Assembly: GCF_030123065.1 (NCBI RefSeq)
Contig: NZ_CP126093.1
Location: forward strand, 3,662,001-3,726,000
Direction of reading: 5' to 3'
From: Neobacillus sp. DY30
GTDB taxonomy: Bacteria; Bacillota; Bacilli; Bacillales; Cytobacillaceae
Length of the DNA stretch: 64,000 nt
Shown: piece after piece, positions 56,959-64,000 of the stretch
How positions within the stretch are numbered: the first letter of the stretch is position 1
How the letters are laid out: the number at the start of each line of letters is the position of its first letter
The notes under the pieces: model-generated
What the model was told of the DNA's origin: nothing
Databases searched by the model: none
Seen by the model: only the letters and a program-made list of their open reading frames with translations
Made by a program: the position numbers and the translations under genes

Positions 56959-58086
56959 TTACTTATATTCTACTAATCGAAATTTATTTCTGCCTGCTAA
57001 AAGATAAGGCAATAAATCTTTTGCAAAAGGATGAACAAATCCAATGACATTGTGCTCAACCGATTGTCCTAAATCTTTCAATGAGATTTGTAATTCCCCT
57101 TCATATTGCGCACTTCTATTATTTAAAACAGAAATTGTAAACTTTCCTCTTGGTGCACAGTAGCATGGAGTCACTTCCATTCCTCTCGTATCCGTCGCCC
57201 GAATTAGGTTGGCAGGTTGATCAACTCTTGAAAGCAGGATGGACTCTTGTATTTTTATTTTTGTATTTTGAGGAACAAACGGATTAAATACAACTGGAAT
57301 CTCTATATAATCTTGTTTGTAACATCTTGCCATTTCGGTAAGCTCTGAAAGATCCGCAAACGAGTCACCAATTAGCACATCATCAAAACCATTTGCAAAT
57401 AACTCTAACATAGAAATATGACAAGGCAAAAAGCGGTGTTTTTCAATCGTACAAACCCCATGACCTAAGTGGTGCAAATCTTTAGGCGAAAGTTGCGATG
57501 CAACAAACCCACCGACCGGCACACCGAATGAGGCAAACAAGTCGTTAATTGGACGAATGTCCTCAAGAGACAATGCTGTATCTGGCAGCGGGAAAAAATT
57601 GTGGCAGGCAGTTAGTTGACCAATATTTCCTTCTTTTTCTATCTTTTCTAAAAATGCACGACATTCACGTAAAGCATTTCCATTCTGATTATCAGAAGAA
57701 GACATTGAGGCATTTACTTCTATTTGTATCCCTTGCTGATTTTTTGAAAGAAGTGCAATTTCTTCGCTCGTAAAACCTCCATCAATGCGGAGTTTAGTGA
57801 TGCCCATCTTTTGTAATGCTGTAAGGTCGGTCAATGTACAACCCAACTCGTTGAAAACTTCATCATTCATATCTGCTGATACATTCATACCAAGTTCTTT
57901 ACAGTAACTCAGTAGGTCATTCCAAGTGTTCGCATTTACATCCTCGGCACCTTCAAAACCATGATTATTTAAAATCAGTGAAACAAATACTTTTTTAAAA
58001 CCCAATGAATGGGCCTTTTCCAAGTAATCTTTGATTTGATCTAAAGGATAAAAGTTTGGATAGGCACTAATTCCTATTTCACGCAT
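56959..58086 (-). CDS. MupG-like 6-phospho-N-acetylmuramidase (DUF871 family)
   Basis: 375 aa, ATG behind AAGGA. TIM-barrel N-terminal domain of the DUF871/MupG type (MREIGISAYPNFYPLDQI; LGFKKVFVSLILN; ADMNDEVFNELG; LRIDGGFTSEEIALL; IEVNASMSS), followed by a smaller C-terminal domain (about 250-375). S. aureus MupG cuts MurNAc-6-phosphate-GlcNAc from recycled peptidoglycan in the cytoplasm, and this protein shows the same architecture. A product GlcNAc or MurNAc would be the natural substrate of the kinase encoded just upstream. No PTS of the MurP type is in the window; the disaccharide may enter through the PTS of this locus, which is speculation. Confidence 0.82.
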   Translation of the reverse strand: MREIGISAYPNFYPLDQIKDYLEKAHSLGFKKVFVSLILNNHGFEGAEDVNANTWNDLLSYCKELGMNVSADMNDEVFNELGCTLTDLTALQKMGITKLRIDGGFTSEEIALLSKNQQGIQIEVNASMSSSDNQNGNALRECRAFLEKIEKEGNIGQLTACHNFFPLPDTALSLEDIRPINDLFASFGVPVGGFVASQLSPKDLHHLGHGVCTIEKHRFLPCHISMLELFANGFDDVLIGDSFADLSELTEMARCYKQDYIEIPVVFNPFVPQNTKIKIQESILLSRVDQPANLIRATDTRGMEVTPCYCAPRGKFTISVLNNRSAQYEGELQISLKDLGQSVEHNVIGFVHPFAKDLLPYLLAGRNKFRLVEYK

Positions 58087-58104
58087 TTTACGTCACATTC
58101 CTTA

Positions 58105-59073
58105 CTATTCATAATTTGTATTTTCTTGTAGCCGCGCACCAATAATGATGGCACCGAATACAGGATCATAAAGTGGTGTAGAAATCTCTACTTGTGGTAA
58201 AACCACACTTAACATCTCTTTTAACTTACCGAAATAATCTGTTGATTTCGTCAACAAACTGCCTGCAACAGAGAGACGGAATTTTCCTGACCCCATTTGC
58301 CGACTGATTCCAACGACTAAACGAACTAATTTCTCTAGTTCTGCTTCTACTATTGTCCGAGCAGCTTCGTCTCCTTTTACCCATGCTTCTAGAATAATCG
58401 GTGTACAGGAAGCTACCTTGTCAACTGGCAGCGTTTCTTCTAAATATAATAAATCAATAAATTCTTCTGGAGAAGTTAACTGAAAGTGAGCCAGCAACTT
58501 TTCTGTAAAGGATGTAGGTGCAATAACTTTGTCGTACTCTTGCATAACAGCTGCAATCGCATGTCGACCAATTTGGAAACCGCTTCCTTCATCACTTATC
58601 AATCCGCCCCATCCACCAGAGCGAACGATATTACCTTTTGAGTCAATTCCCACAACAATGGAACCTGTTCCAGCAATCATCAAAGCATCTTTTCGATCTC
58701 CATTGCCACCAACTAGGGCAATTTCTGCATCATTCACTACTTCTAGTTGGCAATTGAATCCGCTTTCTTTTAATGCAGTCAGATAGATTTCAACATCCTT
58801 CGGTCTATCGACACCTGCAGAACCTAGTACGAGAATCGCCTCTTGCAGTTGCTCTTGAAAACAAGAGAATAAAGCTTCATAAATTTCGCGAAACACTGGT
58901 CTAAGGCCATCTACGCCGATGTTATTATAATTTGACATCCCAAAATTTTGGTCAAATAGCGTTTCTCCATCTGGTCGTTCTTTGACCATGACTCTCGTTT
59001 TCGTTCCTCCGCCGTCCATTCCAATAATCAAACTATTACTCATTATCTGTTCATTCATCCTTTCATTAATCAT
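58105..59073 (-). CDS. BadF/BadG-type kinase, probable N-acetylglucosamine/N-acetylmuramic acid kinase
   Basis: 322 aa. Acetate/sugar-kinase/Hsp70 actin fold: phosphate-1 loop IIGMDGGGTKTRV, NDAEIALVGG, adenosine motif MIAGTGSIVVG, GGWGGLISDEGSGFQIG. It resembles GlcNAc kinases and MurK of Clostridium, which phosphorylate both GlcNAc and MurNAc. The start is uncertain: ATG at 59073 has only a weak AGAAAG site; ATG at 59058 follows AAAGG immediately, and ATG at 59043 fits the family start best. It is the first gene of the operon kinase-MupG-nucleotidyltransferase-SIS and lies under the twin-palindrome element. Confidence 0.82.
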   Translation of the reverse strand: MINERMNEQIMSNSLIIGMDGGGTKTRVMVKERPDGETLFDQNFGMSNYNNIGVDGLRPVFREIYEALFSCFQEQLQEAILVLGSAGVDRPKDVEIYLTALKESGFNCQLEVVNDAEIALVGGNGDRKDALMIAGTGSIVVGIDSKGNIVRSGGWGGLISDEGSGFQIGRHAIAAVMQEYDKVIAPTSFTEKLLAHFQLTSPEEFIDLLYLEETLPVDKVASCTPIILEAWVKGDEAARTIVEAELEKLVRLVVGISRQMGSGKFRLSVAGSLLTKSTDYFGKLKEMLSVVLPQVEISTPLYDPVFGAIIIGARLQENTNYE

Positions 59074-59202
59074 ATATTTCTTTCTAAAAGCACAATCTTG
59101 CGCCTGGATTATAGGGTTATAGTAAGATTTAAAACAAAAAAATTAAAATTGTTTGAATCTCAAAAAACACAACTATGTCTAGTTTATATAAGTATACTTA
59201 CC

Positions 59203-59251
59203 ACCCAATACATTAAACAGTTGGAATTTTTCCAACATATTTAGCAATATG
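59203..59251 (-). promoter_or_regulatory. 49-bp twin-palindrome element upstream of the kinase gene
   Basis: Contains TTGGAATTTTTCCAA (perfect TTGGAA-N3-TTCCAA) and CATATT-TAGC-AATATG (perfect) side by side. It lies about 130-180 bp before the start at 59073 and matches 54493-54541 in about 44 of 49 positions. This is a candidate operator for the PRD activator or for another regulator of the locus. Confidence 0.65.
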
Positions 59252-59384
59252 CCATATACCTGCTAGATTTAAGGGATACCATGGGAGATTAGATGACTTT
59301 ATCGTAAATTTTCGAAAAATAGGAAGAACCATTGGTGTTCTATTGCAAATAATTGCCAGTCATCCTTCAAACAGAACATGAAAA

Positions 59385-59444
59385 ACACACAGCAACCCCT
59401 TTATGTTCCAAGGGGTTGCCGTGTGTTTGTAAATACGTATTTAC
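59385..59444. other. Hairpin and palindrome in the gap before the GH10 relic
   Basis: ACACACAGCAACCCCTT ... AAGGGGTTGCCGTGTGT is a 17-bp stem with one mismatch (59385-59427), flanked by A and T runs and shaped as an intrinsic terminator, though no gene ends near it. Directly after it GTAAATACGTATTTAC (59429-59444) is a perfect 16-bp palindrome. The rest of 59074-59506 is gene-free. Confidence 0.55.
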
Positions 59445-59506
59445 GTTGCTTTCTTAACAGCGACAGTTAATCTTTATTTGTATCGGATTTCAAAGGAGTA
59501 ATAGAT

Positions 59507-60267
59507 ATGTGGGATGTAATCAACGAAATTGTTATCGTGCCAATCTTTGATAAATATGACAATGTTATCACAAAAATCTCTAAAGATCTTGGCCGTGTTG
59601 GAATCATTAAAGAAATGTTTACAAAAACCCGTGATTTCAATCCTGGAGCAACACTATTATGAATGACTTTAATACTTCTATTAACTATGAAATCTTAATT
59701 GATGGCTGCCTCCAAGCCGGTATTTCCATTGATGCGATTGGCATTCAATCACATCAGCACCAGGGATATTGGGGACGAGAGAAATTAGAAGAAGTATTAG
59801 ACCGTTTACCCTACTTTGGTCTTCCACTGCACTTTACAGAAAACACATTGACATCCGGACATCTTATGCCGCCTGAGATTGAAGACCTGAATGATTATCA
59901 GATTCCAGAATGCCCATCTACACCTGAATTCAAAGAACGACAAGCAAGAGAAGTTGAAGAAATGTATTCGATTCTGTTTAAACATCCTCAGGTGGAAGCC
60001 GTTACAACCTGGTCCTTCAGTGATGATGGTGCATGGCTTGGTGCTCCTGCTGGATTTGTCAGAAAAGATAATAGCCCAAAACCATCTTATGAAGTATTAA
60101 AGAAACTGATTAAAGGTGACTGGTCTACAAATGTGACATGTAAGACAGATCACAACGGAATCGTTTCATTTGAAGGATTCCTTGGTAATTATGATCTTGT
60201 TTGTGGAGATAAGAAAGTAAGCTTTAACTTAGATAAAAATGCTGAAACCGTACAGATTACCATCTAA
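59507..60267 (+). pseudogene. Relic of a GH10 endo-1,4-beta-xylanase gene
   Basis: The first frame (ATG 59507 behind AAAGGAG) reads MWDVINEIVIVPIFDKYDN, the acid/base region of GH10 xylanases (WDVxNE), and runs to ATLL-stop at about 59669. One base lost there shifts the frame; the second frame continues LLNDFNTS, then IGIQSHQHQGYWGREKLEEV, LPLHFTENT (nucleophile region HFTE) and GAWLGAPAGFVRKDNSPKPS. About the first half of the enzyme, with its signal peptide, is missing. The whole reads as a decayed fragment; the 202-aa C-terminal part could be translated, but would lack the acid/base glutamate. Confidence 0.78.
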
Positions 60268-60290
60268 TCGATGTACTTAAAATTGATATA

Positions 60291-60325
60291 AAAGCTTCCG
60301 GCTAATTCTGGCAGGAAGCTTTTTA
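60291..60325 (+). terminator. Terminator after the GH10 relic
   Basis: AAAGCTTCC ... GGAAGCTTTTT with an AT-rich 14-base loop, about 24 bp after the relic's stop. Confidence 0.8.
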
Positions 60326-60394
60326 AGTCTGGGTAGGATATAACATTGATTTTTAACAGTGACGGCACGGATAAAAAATAGAAGCCCTTAATAC

Positions 60395-60592
60395 TTAGAC
60401 TTCTAATTGTTTGCTGATTCTATTTAATTTTAATTCCTGTTTTGCTTGTTTTTCAGTTATGAAATCAATATCGTATTTAAATGTTCTGAGAATATCATTT
60501 TGTACTTCTAATTTTTTTTCCAGTCGGTCAATATCGTTTCTTACCTCTTTTAACTCTGAAAATATACCTTCCAAAAGTTCACGATCGGTCAC
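60395..60592 (-). CDS. Small coiled-coil protein
   Basis: 65 aa from a GTG at 60592 with GGTGAGG 6 bases upstream; a GTG at 60604 is also in frame but overlaps that site. The sequence is heptad-rich (ELKEVRNDIDRLEKKLEVQN; FITEKQAKQELKLNRISKQL) and predicted as one coiled coil. Similar short proteins are frequent in Bacillus, with no known function. It faces the ABC transporter operon in the opposite direction. Confidence 0.6.
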   Translation of the reverse strand: MTDRELLEGIFSELKEVRNDIDRLEKKLEVQNDILRTFKYDIDFITEKQAKQELKLNRISKQLEV

Positions 60593-60872
60593 TATAGCCC
60601 TCACCTTTCATTTACTTATAATAAAGTACTTATACAAACAGGTCAGGACGAACTGACCTCTATCTTCAAAATTGAATTTATCGTTTATTCTATCATGCTT
60701 ATATTATACACCTTGTTTAATGCTAAGAGTTGTATTTTTTGTGAATAATATTTAAAACCTGAAGTAAAGTGCACCTTACTTGCATGAAAAACTAGCTCAC
60801 GTTATTATTTAAGATTGGTAAGACCGTTTTCAATATCATGTTTTTCTTTTTAAACTCCTAGGAGGAAACGAA

Positions 60873-61871
60873 ATGAATGTCATTGAGGTTCAAAATTTAC
60901 GGAAAGAATTTAATTCCTATACAAGCCGGCCCGGTTTAGCTGGAGCATTTCGTGATTTATTTACGAGAAATTATAAAGTCCATGCGGCAGTTGATAATAT
61001 TTCCTTGACGGTTAAACAAGGAGAAATGGTTGGCTATATTGGAGAGAACGGTGCTGGTAAATCAACGACCATTAAAATGTTAACTGGAATATTAACACCT
61101 ACATCCGGTTCCATTATGGTAAATGGGATGAACCCACATAAGCAGCGGGAAGAATTCGTACGAACGATTGGTGTGGTATTCGGTCAGCGGTCACAGCTAT
61201 GGTGGGATATCGCGGTTCAAGAATCTTTCCGGTTATTAAAAAAGGTTTACCGTGTTTCGGATCAAGACTATAACCGTCATATGGGCCATGTAATTGAAAC
61301 CTTAGAAATTGGCCCTTTATTAGACAAACCGGTCCGGAAACTGTCCCTAGGTCAAAGAATGCGCTGTGAATTAGCAGCGGCACTAGTACACAATCCTCCT
61401 CTCCTCTTTTTGGATGAGCCCACGATAGGTCTAGATGTATTAGTGAAATTAAAAATCCGTAAGTTCCTGCAAGAAATTAACGAGCAATACAAAACTACCA
61501 TTCTCTTGACGACACATGACCTAACGGATATTGAAGCCCTTTGTGAACGAGTGGTGTTATTAGATGAAGGAAAAATTATCTATGACGGAAGGCTGAATCA
61601 ACTTCAGGAACATGCGGTCGAAGGTAAACAAATCGAATTTGAATTTTTGTCAGAAGTTCAGCGCAGCTCCCTTCCTCGTGTTGAAAATATTCAATGGGAA
61701 CAAAAGGATGCCACCACTTGGCTCGGGTATATCAATGGAGATGAAGAAATGGTCTCTCGATTAATTAGTGATGTCGTCCAAAGAAATCCGATTAAAAATG
61801 TTCGAATCAACGAGGTTTCAACCGAAGAGATTGTCCGAAAGATTTACGAAGAAGGTATGGCCCTAACATGA
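60873..61871 (+). CDS. ABC transporter ATP-binding protein (ABC-2 exporter type)
   Basis: 332 aa, ATG behind TAGGAGG. Walker A GENGAGKST, signature LSLGQRMR, Walker B LLFLDEPTIG and the switch histidine in TTHDLTDIEA are all present. An N-terminal stretch (NSYTSRPGLAGAFRDLFTRN) before Walker A and a C-terminal extension resemble the DrrA/DUF990-partner group. It powers export by the two membrane proteins encoded next, with which it overlaps (ATGA). The substrate is unknown; such exporters move lipids, antibiotics or other hydrophobic compounds. Confidence 0.88.
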   Translation: MNVIEVQNLRKEFNSYTSRPGLAGAFRDLFTRNYKVHAAVDNISLTVKQGEMVGYIGENGAGKSTTIKMLTGILTPTSGSIMVNGMNPHKQREEFVRTIGVVFGQRSQLWWDIAVQESFRLLKKVYRVSDQDYNRHMGHVIETLEIGPLLDKPVRKLSLGQRMRCELAAALVHNPPLLFLDEPTIGLDVLVKLKIRKFLQEINEQYKTTILLTTHDLTDIEALCERVVLLDEGKIIYDGRLNQLQEHAVEGKQIEFEFLSEVQRSSLPRVENIQWEQKDATTWLGYINGDEEMVSRLISDVVQRNPIKNVRINEVSTEEIVRKIYEEGMALT

Positions 61872-62659
61872 GTATGTATTTAGAAATGATTCGGGTTCGT
61901 TTTTTAATGATGCTCGCCTACCGGACAAATTATTATAGCGGGATTTTAATTTATAGTATAAATATTGGAGCCTACTATTTTTTATGGTCTGCGATTTATG
62001 GCGGAAAAGAAGAGATTCAAGGATTGTCCGTCGCTCAAATGACAACTTATGTGGCAGTCGCCTGGATGGCACGAGCGTTTTATTATAACAATATTGATCG
62101 TGAGATTGCTGCAGAAATTAAGGACGGCAAAGTCGCGATCGAAATGATCCGCCCGTATAACTATTTAGGGATGAAAACCATGCAGGCACTTGGCGAAGGC
62201 GTCTTTCGCTTATTATTTTTCTCCGTCCCAGGAATGATTATTGTGGCCTTGATTTTTCCAGTACGCTTTGATGCTAGTATGACAACGTGGATATTTTTCT
62301 TTATCTCGCTTATTTTTAGCTTTATTGTCAATACGTATATCAACTTATTAACGGGTATTATGACGTTCTTTCTATTTAATAACACAGGATTAATTCGGGC
62401 AAAACGTGTGGTTATCGATTTGTTCTCAGGTTTACTGCTGCCAATCTCGTTTTATCCAGACTGGGCTCAAAACCTGATGTCCTATTTGCCCTTTCAAGCA
62501 ATCAGCTATGTTCCGAGCATGATCTTTACAGGCGGCTTTGTTAGTCAAGAGATTTACACGGCACTGCTCTCACAAGCATTCTGGGTTGTGATTTTACTAA
62601 TTCCAATCCGACTGTTATGGTCGCAGGCAAAAAAACACTTAATTGTACAAGGAGGCTGA
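61868..62659 (+). CDS. ABC-2 family transporter permease
   Basis: 263 aa, six membrane segments, ATG overlapping the ATPase stop by 4 bp. The start MSMYLEMIRVRFLMMLAYRT and the overall build fit the DUF990 (ABC_2 membrane) family, which is paired with the ATPase type encoded upstream. It forms one half of the membrane channel. Three bp separate it from the next gene. Confidence 0.85.
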   Translation: MSMYLEMIRVRFLMMLAYRTNYYSGILIYSINIGAYYFLWSAIYGGKEEIQGLSVAQMTTYVAVAWMARAFYYNNIDREIAAEIKDGKVAIEMIRPYNYLGMKTMQALGEGVFRLLFFSVPGMIIVALIFPVRFDASMTTWIFFFISLIFSFIVNTYINLLTGIMTFFLFNNTGLIRAKRVVIDLFSGLLLPISFYPDWAQNLMSYLPFQAISYVPSMIFTGGFVSQEIYTALLSQAFWVVILLIPIRLLWSQAKKHLIVQGG

Positions 62660-62662
62660 CCA

Positions 62663-63448
62663 ATGTTTTATCTATCATTGTTCTTTCAATACGCCTCTCA
62701 ATATTTAAAAACACGGCTTACTTATCGTGTGGATACGGTTATTGAAATTTTATCCGACCTATTATTTCAAGCCGTCAATTTAATATTTATTTTAATCGTA
62801 TTCCGCCATACAGCCTTTTTAGGCGGCTGGAACCGTGATGAAATCATCTTCATATATGGATTTTTTCTTGTACCTTACGCAATATTTTCTTCCTTTTTTA
62901 ACATCTGGGACTTTAATGATCGCTATATTGTCAAAGGAGAAATGGATCGTATCTTAACACGCCCGGTTCATAGTCTCTTCCAAATCATATTGGAACGAAT
63001 CGAGCTGGAATCATTATTCGGGGCCGTTACTGGCTTATTAGTTATGGGTTATGCCATTATGAACCTAGGATTAACCTTTGAGTGGTATGATGTTTTGATC
63101 TTCATTGTCATGGTCCTTGGCGGTGCTTTTATTTATGCGGGGATTTTTATTTCGATTGCTACGATTGGATTTTGGTCAGACAGCCGGACCGATATAATGC
63201 CTATGATGTATAACATCAGCAATTACGGTCGCTACCCCATTAACATTTACAACAAGGTGATTCAATTTGTTTTAACCTGGATTTTACCTTTCGCATTTGT
63301 CGGTGTGTATCCAGCTTCCTATTTCTTAAATCGTGAAGCATGGTATGGTTACGCCTTTTTTACACCGGTGATGGGGATCCTTTTCTTTGGGCTTGCAATT
63401 CTTTTGTGGAATGCGGGAGTTAAGAAATATCGTGGTGCAGGAAATTAA
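62663..63448 (+). CDS. ABC-2 family transporter permease, second subunit
   Basis: 261 aa, six membrane segments (NLIFILIVFRHTAFLGG; FVLTWILPFAFVGVYPASYF). Its ribosome site is AAGGAGG inside the end of the previous gene, with the ATG three bases after that stop. It is a homolog of the first permease, and the two form the heterodimeric channel. A strong terminator follows. Confidence 0.85.
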   Translation: MFYLSLFFQYASQYLKTRLTYRVDTVIEILSDLLFQAVNLIFILIVFRHTAFLGGWNRDEIIFIYGFFLVPYAIFSSFFNIWDFNDRYIVKGEMDRILTRPVHSLFQIILERIELESLFGAVTGLLVMGYAIMNLGLTFEWYDVLIFIVMVLGGAFIYAGIFISIATIGFWSDSRTDIMPMMYNISNYGRYPINIYNKVIQFVLTWILPFAFVGVYPASYFLNREAWYGYAFFTPVMGILFFGLAILLWNAGVKKYRGAGN

Positions 63449-63493
63449 TATTGAATTAATAAAAATGAAGAAAGTCTCCACCTAGTCCTAATA

Positions 63494-63547
63494 GACAAAA
63501 AGAAGCCCAAGAAACCTCAACCGGTTTTCTAGGGCTATCTTTTTGTC
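63494..63547. terminator. Terminator between the ABC operon and the alcohol dehydrogenase gene
   Basis: GACAAAAAGA-A-GCCC ... GGGC-TA-TCTTTTTGTC encloses an inner AACC/GGTT stem; the A and T runs let it act for both convergent units. Confidence 0.8.
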
Positions 63548-63571
63548 GTCAAAAATTCGTTTATAAACTAC

Positions 63572-64000
63572 TTACATTGTGCTGGTGTCAATCACGAATC
63601 GATACTTCACATCAGAAGCTAGTACTCGTTGGTAGGCTTCGTCAATTTGGTCAGCTGAAATAACTTCAATTTTAGGGGCAATGTTGTGTTCTGCACAGAA
63701 GTTCAACATCTCCTGAGTTTCACGGATGCCACCAATCATTGAACCTGCAAATGAACGGCGATGACCGATAAGTGAGAATACGTTAACGGCCAACGGCTCA
63801 GCTGGTGCACCGACGTTAACCAGCGTACCATCCAGTGCCAGTAACGAAAGGTAGGCACTAATATCGATCTTAGCGCTAACTGTATTAATAATCAGGTCGA
63901 AGGATCCAGCCAGTTTGGTAAACGTCCCCGGATCGCTAGTAGCATAGTAGTTGTCAGCACCGAATGCCAAGCCATCTTCCTTTTTCTTTAATGTCTGTGA
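63572..64000 (-). CDS. Zinc-type alcohol dehydrogenase, C-terminal part (cut by window edge)
   Basis: The last 142 codons of a medium-chain dehydrogenase; the N-terminal zinc domain lies beyond the right edge. What is visible is the end of the Rossmann domain ([46 protein letters not shown]) and the C-terminal region ([40 protein letters not shown]). This is the pattern of NADP-dependent YahK/AdhC-type aldehyde reductases of the cinnamyl alcohol dehydrogenase group. It is convergent to the ABC operon. Its promoter is not in the window. Confidence 0.85.
   Translation of the reverse strand, partial: SQTLKKKEDGLAFGADNYYATSDPGTFTKLAGSFDLIINTVSAKIDISAYLSLLALDGTLVNVGAPAEPLAVNVFSLIGHRRSFAGSMIGGIRETQEMLNFCAEHNIAPKIEVISADQIDEAYQRVLASDVKYRFVIDTSTM

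Overview
The window looks like the chromosome of an endospore-forming, low-GC Gram-positive bacterium of the Bacillaceae. The evidence is AT-rich DNA, AAGGAGG-type ribosome binding sites with frequent TTG/GTG starts, a gerA-type spore germination operon, a PlcR/NprR-like HTH-TPR regulator, Vpr-like subtilases and PTS regulators with PRDs. Genus and species cannot be fixed from the sequence alone. No rRNA, tRNA, CRISPR array or intact insertion sequence was seen.

1-9.3 kb holds a catabolic island of unknown substrate. It has three paralogous TauD/TfdA-type Fe(II)/2-oxoglutarate dioxygenases, two MFS carriers (one cut by the window edge), an acyl-CoA ligase, an HSL-type esterase and an SDR oxidoreductase that lacks the YxxxK motif. 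A conserved AT-rich element of about 50 bp lies upstream of the first dioxygenase, the CoA ligase and a second SDR gene 34 kb away (43.2 kb); a shorter version precedes the first SDR. This suggests one dispersed regulon. 9.3-13.5 kb holds a LysR/YeiH divergent pair, a VanY-type lipoprotein, a decayed gerAA fragment whose hairpin now sits as a terminator, and another LysR gene. 13.6-17.2 kb is a gerA-B-C operon of visibly higher GC.

17.5-43 kb is a secreted-protease island. An HTH-TPR regulator, split by an A10 tract, is followed by four subtilase loci on the minus strand: 2658 aa with Shr-like and InlB-like repeats, 1175 aa, a frameshifted paralog of the latter, and 1553 aa with cohesin/dockerin-like modules. 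Each has a long leader carrying paired GGGGG-centred motifs, 160-163 bp apart in three of them. Between the proteases lie a VanY peptidase gene, a truncated copy of it and an EamA transporter relic.

44.5-59.1 kb is a minus-strand locus for uptake and use of an oligosaccharide, plausibly cell-wall-derived. It encodes a BadF-type amino-sugar kinase, a MupG-like 6-phospho-glycosidase, a GlmU-like nucleotidyltransferase, a UPF0309 SIS protein, a LicR-like PRD activator, a 1215-aa secreted protein of unknown family, a cellobiose-type PTS (EIIA, EIIB, EIIC), an RDD membrane protein and a GH4 6-phospho-glycosidase. The promoters of the kinase and regulator genes share a 49-bp element with two palindromes. 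The right end holds a GH10 xylanase relic, a small coiled-coil protein, an ABC-2 exporter operon and the end of an alcohol dehydrogenase gene.
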